Assembly (NCBI GenBank): GCA_002837415.1
Contig: PJCV01000009.1
Coordinates: 48,945-92,305, forward strand
Origin: Actinomycetales bacterium SN12
Lineage (GTDB): Bacteria; Actinomycetota; Actinomycetes; Actinomycetales; Microbacteriaceae
Direction: 5' to 3'
DNA: 43,361 nt
Part shown: positions 32,387 to 38,395 of the stretch, in pieces
Numbering within the stretch: the first letter of the stretch is position 1
Layout of the letters: each line of letters opens with the position of its first letter
Notes under the pieces: generated by a model
Database searches by the model: none
What the model was told of the DNA's origin: nothing
Seen by the model: only the letters and a program-made list of their open reading frames with translations
Made by a program: the position numbers and the translations under genes

Positions 32387-33058
32387 ATGAACCTGGACCG
32401 TCTGCACAGCGCCCTCGAGGAGCTCGACTCCGTCCGCGCCGGCGTCGACTCGATGCTCGCCAGCCGGCCCCAGGGCGGCGTGTTCGAAGGTACCGACCCG
32501 GAGGGTGTCATCACCGCGGAAGTCGACGCCGCCGGTGACCTGCTCCGCCTCGTCCCTGCATCCGATTGGATCAAGCGAGTCCCCGATGGCCAGCTCGCCT
32601 CTGCGGTCACCGCCGCACACGACGCTGCACGCGCGGCCGTGATGCGCCAGTGGGCGCAGAACGACACCGAGCAGCGAAGGGCGACGCCTTCGTTCGACGG
32701 GACCCCGGACCGGCTCGCCGACGACGAGGTGACGGAGGCACAACGACTGATCCGCCAGTTCGAGCGCGGCGAAGCGAGCCTCACTGACCTCAACGAACAG
32801 GTGCTGAATCAGCAGCGCGAGAACGACATCGCCCGTGCAGCTCTGGATCGGCCCGATGCGGAGACATCGTTTGAAAGCCCGAGCGGATGGTTCTCCGCGC
32901 GCTCCTCCGGTCGGAGGCTCACCGCGCTCGACTACCACCGGAGCCAGATCATGCTGGTCGGCCCGGACGAGATCGGAGCGGAACTCGTCGCCGTGATGCA
33001 TCGGATCAAGTCCGAGCACGACCGCCGGCGCCGATCGATCGCAGGCGACACCAGATGA
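32387..33058 (+). CDS. YbaB/EbfC-like protein, long form
   Basis: A 223-residue protein. An N-terminal helix (LHSALEELDSVRAGVDSML) precedes strands GVITAEVDAAGDLLRLVPAS and a helix (SAVTAAHDAARAAVMRQWAQ), which match the YbaB/EbfC fold. It is longer than its paralogues at 12885 and 22410, with an extra charged C-terminal region (DEVTEAQRLIRQFERGEASL, then basic RRRRSIAGDTR). It lies between the WXG100 gene and a small helical protein gene, as expected for this cassette. The role as chaperone or adaptor is inferred. Confidence 0.72.
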   Translation: MNLDRLHSALEELDSVRAGVDSMLASRPQGGVFEGTDPEGVITAEVDAAGDLLRLVPASDWIKRVPDGQLASAVTAAHDAARAAVMRQWAQNDTEQRRATPSFDGTPDRLADDEVTEAQRLIRQFERGEASLTDLNEQVLNQQRENDIARAALDRPDAETSFESPSGWFSARSSGRRLTALDYHRSQIMLVGPDEIGAELVAVMHRIKSEHDRRRRSIAGDTR

Positions 33059-33088
33059 TCCCGAAACACGAGATGAGGGGAGACAAAG

Positions 33089-33403
33089 ATGGGCAATGAG
33101 GATCTCGACTTCGGCGTAATGCTCGACGATCTGACCAGTGATGCCGCCAAGTGGCGCGAGGTCAACGGAGTGCTCAGCACCGCACTGTCGACCGCGCGAG
33201 CTTGCCAGCTCGGATTCGGCGTGACCGACGGGCTGTCGTTCGCCGCTGGGTTCAAGGGTCACTACGACTCGGCACACCAGGAGTTCGTGACCTATCTGGA
33301 ACAGGGCGTGACTGCGCTGGAAGAGATCGCGGTGAACCTGGAGGATACGAGGACCACCTACGAAGCCAGCGATGAGTACGCCCAATGGAAGGCACGACAG
33401 TGA
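33089..33403 (+). CDS. EspC-like helical protein with YxxxD signal
   Basis: A 104-residue protein, AAKWREVNGVLSTALSTARA, a short Gly/Phe turn (FAAGFKGHYDSAH) and a second helix ending TTYEASDEYAQWKARQ. YEASD fits the YxxxD/E export motif. GAGGGGAGAC precedes ATG 33089. It replaces the EspC-like genes of the other cassettes in position, directly before the large WXG protein. Likely secreted with or guiding that protein. Confidence 0.78.
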   Translation: MGNEDLDFGVMLDDLTSDAAKWREVNGVLSTALSTARACQLGFGVTDGLSFAAGFKGHYDSAHQEFVTYLEQGVTALEEIAVNLEDTRTTYEASDEYAQWKARQ

Positions 33404-33455
33404 TGCACGAGCGGTTCGACGAAGGTATTCGGGCTGGTCGTGGAGGTGTCACGGC

Positions 33456-34235
33456 ATGACGAACGTTCCCAACACGTCGGGCCCCATCCCGGACGCCGCG
33501 AGTTTTACGACAGCCGTCGATCAGATGCGCACCGATAAGCAGTCGATGGATGAGAAGGCGAATGCCTGCATCGAGCGCTATAACGAAGGTCCGGGTTGGT
33601 GGGCCGGCTTCCTCGACTGGTTCCAGGGGTTCATGGAGAAGGTCAAGGTGGCGCTCGAATCACTTGTCGACGCGCTGGAGGACATCGGAGAGTACCTGAT
33701 TCAGCTCGCGTCTCCCGGCAACCCGTTCCGGATGCTGGAGATGAGAGACGCCTGGCGAGATGTGCAGCGTTCACTGAGCGGTCAGGTCGGAGTACTCGAC
33801 CCCATCAACTTCATGGGCGACGACAGCTGGACCGGACGCGCGGGCACTCGGTATCGTGCGATGCCGGGCCGGCAGGCTTCAGCTCTGTCGGGCCTGCACC
33901 CCAAGGCCGACGCCTTCGCCAATCACCTCGATGAGCACGCACGCGGAATCGTGTTCGGCTGGCTCGCCGTCGCCAAGATCATCGCCGATTCCACGATCAC
34001 CTATCTGCAGGACGCTGCTGACTTCATCACCGCCGATCCGCTCGATTGGCTGGACATCGTGAACCCGATCGTCGACCTTGTCGGCAACGTGCTGAAGAAC
34101 GTCGGAGAACTCGTCCAGTGGATCCAGAACTACATCAATGACTCACTCGCCAGGATGAACGGACTGAGCTCCAGCATGGCGAACCTCGAGGGCAGCGAGG
34201 GCGGTAAGTGGCCGTCGTCGTCACTCGCGGTCTAG
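33456..34235 (+). CDS. Large WXG-type protein, effector-like without a toxin domain
   Basis: A 259-residue protein; GGAGGT eight bases before ATG 33456 fixes the start. The first part is helical and aromatic (GPGWWAGFLDWFQGFMEKVK). The centre holds a WXG-like turn (GDDSWTGRAGTRYRAM), and the C-terminal part has hydrophobic helices (LVGNVLKNVGELVQWIQNYI). This resembles the export half of the toxin at 20774, but the protein ends soon after (EGSEGGKWPSSSLAV) with no catalytic domain. It could be a naturally toxin-free effector or one that lost its tip; the mycP-tail fragment immediately downstream suggests rearrangement here. Confidence 0.78.
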   Translation: MTNVPNTSGPIPDAASFTTAVDQMRTDKQSMDEKANACIERYNEGPGWWAGFLDWFQGFMEKVKVALESLVDALEDIGEYLIQLASPGNPFRMLEMRDAWRDVQRSLSGQVGVLDPINFMGDDSWTGRAGTRYRAMPGRQASALSGLHPKADAFANHLDEHARGIVFGWLAVAKIIADSTITYLQDAADFITADPLDWLDIVNPIVDLVGNVLKNVGELVQWIQNYINDSLARMNGLSSSMANLEGSEGGKWPSSSLAV

Positions 34236-34258
34236 ATGTGTTGTGAGGGCGCGTCTTG

Positions 34259-34321
34259 ATGGAGCAACAAGAGCGCCGAGGCGGCCTGCTCGAGCAGACA
34301 GCTCCCGAGGAGGACTACTGA
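34259..34321 (+). pseudogene. 20-codon fragment matching the MycP C-terminus
   Basis: ATG 34259 opens MEQQERRGGLLEQTAPEEDY, and 40 of its bases equal 30911-30950. No larger gene precedes it. Its end also supplies the GAGGAGGAC that serves as ribosome-binding site for the gene at 34323. It is probably a recombination scar or a conserved gene-end unit copied with the downstream gene. Confidence 0.5.
34269..34308 (+). repeat. 40-bp repeat, copy before the 34323 gene
   Basis: Identical to 30911-30950 over 40 bases and then diverging. Flanking sequence on the left shows no similarity. Confidence 0.9.
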
Positions 34322-34322
34322 G

Positions 34323-34775
34323 ATGAATGACGCTGACCGAGCGCGAAGAGCTGCTCGTCGCCGCGGGGTCGCCGGCATGGTCCTCGCCGTCGCGAGCATG
34401 ATCGGAGTGCTGGCGACGCTGGACCTCTGGACCCAGACCGTGGCCCCGGAGATGCTCTCTCTGCCGAGCAACATCCTTCTCACGGCTGGTTTCGCCGTGG
34501 CCGCTGTTCGGTCATTCGCCCTCGCCCGGCGCGGTGGGCACACGGAGGGCAGCGCGGCTGGCGACCGGCTGATCGCCCTCGTCGGCCTGTTCGTGGTCTT
34601 CGCCATGACGTTCTCTGCGCTGACCGCCGTGGGCACGGACGGTTGGTTCGGGCTCGTCGTCTATGCCGTCTCCGCGTCCGCCACCCTCGAGGTGCTGCTC
34701 TTCCTGAACTGGAAAGCCCGGCCGCTCGGGGGAGACCTCGACGCCCAGCGTCCACTCGGGGAACGCCGACGCTGA
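34323..34775 (+). CDS. Four-helix membrane protein ending the third cassette
   Basis: A 150-residue protein with a basic N-terminus (MNDADRARRAARRRGVAGM) and about four membrane helices (MVLAVASMIGVLATLDLW, NILLTAGFAVAAVRSFAL, LIALVGLFVVFAMTFSAL, GLVVYAVSASATLEVLLFL). No known family. It follows the effector-like gene at 33456, the slot that in other cassettes holds lipoprotein or immunity genes, so a membrane-located immunity role is possible but untested. The 166 bases after it contain nothing recognisable. Confidence 0.8.
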   Translation: MNDADRARRAARRRGVAGMVLAVASMIGVLATLDLWTQTVAPEMLSLPSNILLTAGFAVAAVRSFALARRGGHTEGSAAGDRLIALVGLFVVFAMTFSALTAVGTDGWFGLVVYAVSASATLEVLLFLNWKARPLGGDLDAQRPLGERRR

Positions 34776-34941
34776 GTACGAGGACCCCTGCCGACGAAGC
34801 GCCCGAACAGGGTCAGTCAACGTTCTCTGGATGCCGCCGGGCCGATGCTGAGGTGCGCCAGCTCAGATTGTCATCAGCATGCGCATTCGCCGTCGTCCCC
34901 GATTCTCACCAGCAAGGTTCTTCAAGGCACGCGCCAGACGA

Positions 34942-35370
34942 TCACCGCCGGGCTCTCACGACGGAGCCCACGAGCACAGCGCCCGTGACCAGGACTGCTC
35001 CTGCCAGTGGCAGCACGAGCAATGCGACGGACGCGCCCTGCTGGTTCCGGACGGTCTGACCATAGACGAAGGCACCCATGCTGCCGAGCACGCCGATGAA
35101 GAGCGCCGCGGCGAGCAGCCAGAGCAGTGGGGTCATCGCGGTGAGCCTCGTCGAAGGGTCGCGGGCGAATCTGAAGGCGTAGGCCGCTAAGAGAAACGAC
35201 ACCACAGCGACGACTATGGCGACGATACTCGCGAACACGAACCTGACATCGGTCACAGCCGTGACGAGCGACGGGATGGCGATGATCGTCGTGAGTCCAC
35301 CGAACACCAGCGCGAACACGCCCGCGACCCGCGGCCTTCGGCTGCTGCTCTTCGGAGAATCGATGGCCAT
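34942..35370 (-). CDS. Four-helix membrane protein
   Basis: A 142-residue protein (ATG 35370, or GTG 35373 adjacent). A polar start (SPKSSSRRPRV) precedes four helices (AGVFALVFGGLTTIIAI, VFASIVAIVVAVVSFLLAA, MTPLLWLLAAALFIGVLG, VALLVLPLAGAVLVTGAVL). It has no matches to named families. It converges on the third cassette and is preceded by an 11-residue leader frame whose stop overlaps its start. Its similarity in size and topology to 34323 is general rather than clear homology. Confidence 0.8.
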   Translation of the reverse strand: MAIDSPKSSSRRPRVAGVFALVFGGLTTIIAIPSLVTAVTDVRFVFASIVAIVVAVVSFLLAAYAFRFARDPSTRLTAMTPLLWLLAAALFIGVLGSMGAFVYGQTVRNQQGASVALLVLPLAGAVLVTGAVLVGSVVRARR

Positions 35371-35405
35371 CACGACTCGTGGAACCGTTCCGCATCGTCG
35401 TTCAT
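35370..35405 (-). CDS. Possible 11-residue leader ORF
   Basis: GGGGGGAACGTCG precedes ATG 35405, which opens MNDDAERFHES and stops with TGA at 35370-35372, overlapping the membrane protein ATG (TGATG). It has the best ribosome-binding site in the region. It may couple translation, or it may be the true N-terminus separated by a lost frame. Confidence 0.4.
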   Translation of the reverse strand: MNDDAERFHES

Positions 35406-35472
35406 CGACGTTCCCCCCTCAAGGCCGTTCTCGATCACCCTACGCGACACTCGTGCGTGAGCGCGTCATCAG

Positions 35473-36051
35473 TCAGCCGATGACGACGAAGCCGAGCACG
35501 ATGAGACCTGTCACCGATACGACGCACGCTCCTGCCGCAGCGGCGAGCGTGAACATGCTCCACCGCCGCCCCTGCTTCGCGACGGAGGGGAGCCCCGGGT
35601 CTGGGACGCGGGTGGCAGCCGCAGCACCGACCACCACCGGCGGAGCGACGGGCGCGAGCGGCGCCGGGCGCGGCTTGTAGATCGCGGGAGCGGGGCCGTT
35701 CGTCGGCGGCGCGAACGGCTCGGTCTCGCGGCGCGGAGCCGAGACCTCCATCGTCGTGCTGTCGGCGGACCCCGTCGTCTTCGTCCGCTTGCGCCGCAGC
35801 CGGCGGTCGGGTCGCGAGACGACGATCGTGGCCTCGCCGGACGCATCCTCTGTCGAGGCCGCCGAACGGTCGACGACGATCGTCGCCTCGTCGGGTACCT
35901 CCTCGGCCGAGGTCGCCGAGCGGTCGACGACCACGGTCGACTCGTCGGCCTCCGACACGGATGGACCGGGGACGGCATCCACGTCCGCCTCCGCGCGCCG
36001 GCGATCACGGCGCGACAGGACGACCGTCTCCTCGGCCTCGTCACTCGTCAT
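35473..36051 (-). CDS. Membrane protein with four repeated phospho-Thr-like motifs
   Basis: A 192-residue protein. The cytoplasmic N-terminal part contains four spaced motifs, EETVVLSRR (Thr9), ESTVVVDRS (Thr39), EATIVVDRS (Thr56) and EATIVVSRP (Thr75), each with acidic residues before and a basic residue after the Thr. A Pro/Ala-rich linker and one C-terminal helix (FTLAAAAGACVVSVTGLIVL) follow. ATG 36051 overlaps the PP2C gene stop (ATGA). With PP2C and FHA genes next door, it is a plausible kinase/phosphatase substrate that recruits FHA proteins. Kinase identity is unknown. Confidence 0.8.
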   Translation of the reverse strand: MTSDEAEETVVLSRRDRRRAEADVDAVPGPSVSEADESTVVVDRSATSAEEVPDEATIVVDRSAASTEDASGEATIVVSRPDRRLRRKRTKTTGSADSTTMEVSAPRRETEPFAPPTNGPAPAIYKPRPAPLAPVAPPVVVGAAAATRVPDPGLPSVAKQGRRWSMFTLAAAAGACVVSVTGLIVLGFVVIG

Positions 36052-36875
36052 CTCGCTCGCACCGGGATCGTCGTGCCCTCGAGCATCGAATCGGTGAGCG
36101 CGGATGCGGCTACCCGCCCGCCAGTGGCATCGTCGGGGCGCGTGCGTGCGCCCCCCGACACCACGTCGATCACCACGACCGACACGTTGTCGCGTCCACC
36201 GGACTGCAGGGCCCGACGCACGAGAGCGGCGGCCGCTGTCTCAGGCCGACCGTTCATGGTGAGCGTCGCCCGGATCGCCTCGTCGCTGACCTCGCCGGTC
36301 AGCCCGTCGGAGCACAGCAGCAGGCGTTCGCCGTCGACGACGGGCAGCAGCCAGCTGTCTGCGGTGCTGTCGGGCGCACCGACGGCGCGCGTGATCACGC
36401 TGCGCTTCGCGAACGAGGGGAGGTCCTCGGCGCGCAGCTCGCCGGCGTCGACCAGCTCCTGCCCGAGCGAATGGTCGATCGTCAGCTGCGTCAGCTCATT
36501 GCCGTGGTGGCGGTACACGCGGGAGTCGCCGACGTTGAAGACGAGCCAGTGCGGTGCGCCCTCGTGCTCGACCAGCGCCACGCCGGTCACCGTGCTTCCC
36601 GCCCCGCGTCTGTGCGCGGCCGCGATGCTCTCGATCACGGCGGTCGCGCGGCTCAGCGCCTCGCGGATGTCGTCGACCTCGATCTCGCGCCCGCGCAGCG
36701 GCGCGAAGGCGTCGACTACAGCTGCGCTGGCACGGTCGCCGGCATCGTGCCCGCCCATGCCGTCGGCCACCACGAAGACCGGTCGCGCGTCGAGAACCGA
36801 GTCCTCATTGACGGACCGCGTCAGGCCGGTGTCGGTGAGCGACGAGACCTTCAGCACGACGGAGTCGACGGTCAC
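36048..36875 (-). CDS. PP2C-family Ser/Thr protein phosphatase
   Basis: A 275-residue soluble metal-dependent phosphatase. Motifs in order: TRSVNEDSV, VVADGMGGHDAGDRAS (metal Asp and Gly-Gly), GSTVTGVAL, FNVGDSRVYR, LLLCSDGLTGEV and SGGRDNVSVVVIDV, all metal-binding Asp residues present. The GTG start at 36875 overlaps the FHA gene stop (GTGA); the longer open frame upstream is the shadow of the FHA gene. It removes phosphate from Ser/Thr, probably on the neighbouring repeat-Thr protein and other membrane targets. Confidence 0.95.
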   Translation of the reverse strand: MTVDSVVLKVSSLTDTGLTRSVNEDSVLDARPVFVVADGMGGHDAGDRASAAVVDAFAPLRGREIEVDDIREALSRATAVIESIAAAHRRGAGSTVTGVALVEHEGAPHWLVFNVGDSRVYRHHGNELTQLTIDHSLGQELVDAGELRAEDLPSFAKRSVITRAVGAPDSTADSWLLPVVDGERLLLCSDGLTGEVSDEAIRATLTMNGRPETAAAALVRRALQSGGRDNVSVVVIDVVSGGARTRPDDATGGRVAASALTDSMLEGTTIPVRAR

Positions 36876-38395
36876 GAATCGCGCTCCGCGATGACATGCA
36901 TGCCGACCTCGCCCAGGATGAAGCGGCCGGTGCCGACGACGCTCTCGCCCGCATCCAGCAGCGTCTCGGTGCCGTCGTCGGCGACGACGACCACTCCGTT
37001 CGTGGCGTGCAGATCGGTCAGCCGCCACTCGTCCTCCTGCACCACGAGGCGCGCGTGGGTCTTCGAGAGCGTGCGCGTGGTGTCGGACACGGCGAGTCGC
37101 TGCTCGCCGGGCTCGCCGACGGGATTGCGGCCGATGACGACGCGTGCTCCGGACAGTGCGAACCTGCGGCCGTCGTCGAGGACGAGCCATCGCCGAACAC
37201 CCTGCTTGCGGGCGACGACGACGGTCGCGTCGAAGTCGTCGTCATCATCGTGTCGCCGCGGCGACACGATGGTCTTGTCTACCTCGTCGGCGAGCCCCGC
37301 TCCGGGTGGGAGAAGCGAGGCACCCAGGGGCGTGGGCGCGAGAGACGGCGCAGACGCGGGCACGACGGCTGGTTCGGATGCTGCCGGCGCTGAGCGGGCC
37401 GGCGCGGACGAAGCCGGCGCGGGCGGTGCCGGCGGGGGCGGCGGCGCGATCGTGGGCGGGCTGCTCACGATCGGCGCGGGTGCCGGCCGGATCGCCGGCG
37501 TCGTGTCCGGTGATCCGCTCGCGGCTCCGTCGCGGAACGATGGCGGCACCGCGCGGATGCCCGCGGGCGGTGCGGCAGCGGGAGGCGCGGCGGCAGCGGG
37601 AGGCGCGGGGGCAGCAGGCGCCGCGAACGCCGCGGGCGGCGTGGGTGCAGGCGGCACAGGAGCCTCGGCCTCGGCCGTCCGCGGAGCGGCCGCCGGCGCG
37701 GAGGCCTGGCCCGTCGGCGAGACGATCTCGGACGCAGATGACTGCGGCGCCGGAGGCGCGAGAGTCGGCGGATTCAGCACAGGCGGGCTCAGAACAGGCG
37801 GCGCGAGCACAGGCGGCGCGAACGACGGCGAACCGGCTGTCTGCGACGCCGCGGGCGCCGACACGTGCTCCGGAATCGCCGGTCGCTCGGCATCCGGTGC
37901 GGACGGGGGCGGCGCGAGCGACGGGATCGCGTATCCCGAGGCATCCCGCGCGGGCGCCGGCGCCGGCTGCGGGGTGCGGCGCGGTCCGGGCTGCAGAGCG
38001 GCCAGCCGGTCGCCTTCCGGGTACGGCGGGACGCCCCAGGCCAACACGGTCGCCCAGACCGGCGGCAGCAGCACGGCGAGGGCCGTCATCCCTCCACCGC
38101 GCCCGAAGCGCTTGTTGATGCGATGCGTGGCGATGATCTTCAAGTAGAGCCCGTACAGCTGCACGAGGGGGATGAAGTAGAACACCACCGACCACGCCGG
38201 CACGCCGCCGCGGGCCAGGATCTCCGCCTCGTTGAGGATCGGCACCCAGCCCTTCCAGCCTTCGCCGCCGATGCGCGGGAACAGGCGCGACAGCGCCAGC
38301 GCGTACCAGACGTAGCATCCGATCGAGATGAGCAGCACGAGGCCGCCGACGATGGCCATGATCGTCGCGAGGTCACCCTGCGCAGACCCGGTCAT
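36872..38395 (-). CDS. Membrane protein with DUF5684-like N-terminus and C-terminal FHA domain
   Basis: A 507-residue protein. A DUF5684-like membrane region (about 10-140) has MAIVGGLVLLISIGCYVWYA, GEGWKGWVPILNEAEIL and TALAVLLPPVWATVLAWG. A very long Pro/Ala linker includes PPVLAPPVLSPPVLNPP repeats. The FHA domain at about 405-500 shows VVIGRNPVG, TLSKTHARL and DLHATNGVV. Just before it lie VDKTIVSPRR and FDATVVVARK, which resemble the Thr motifs of the 35473 protein and could be phosphorylated for self-binding as in GarA-type FHA proteins. ATG 38395 overlaps the upstream stop (ATGA). Confidence 0.9.
   Translation of the reverse strand: MTGSAQGDLATIMAIVGGLVLLISIGCYVWYALALSRLFPRIGGEGWKGWVPILNEAEILARGGVPAWSVVFYFIPLVQLYGLYLKIIATHRINKRFGRGGGMTALAVLLPPVWATVLAWGVPPYPEGDRLAALQPGPRRTPQPAPAPARDASGYAIPSLAPPPSAPDAERPAIPEHVSAPAASQTAGSPSFAPPVLAPPVLSPPVLNPPTLAPPAPQSSASEIVSPTGQASAPAAAPRTAEAEAPVPPAPTPPAAFAAPAAPAPPAAAAPPAAAPPAGIRAVPPSFRDGAASGSPDTTPAIRPAPAPIVSSPPTIAPPPPPAPPAPASSAPARSAPAASEPAVVPASAPSLAPTPLGASLLPPGAGLADEVDKTIVSPRRHDDDDDFDATVVVARKQGVRRWLVLDDGRRFALSGARVVIGRNPVGEPGEQRLAVSDTTRTLSKTHARLVVQEDEWRLTDLHATNGVVVVADDGTETLLDAGESVVGTGRFILGEVGMHVIAERDS

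Noticed and set aside
34776..34941. Possible gene or RNA in the gap after the 34323 membrane gene
   Set aside because: No frame with coding character, no strong hairpin and no promoter-like pair was seen.
35961..38147. 728-codon plus-strand frame opposite the PP2C and FHA genes
   Set aside because: Gly/Ala-rich complement of the Pro-rich FHA linker. PP2C and FHA motifs on the minus strand decide the coding strand.
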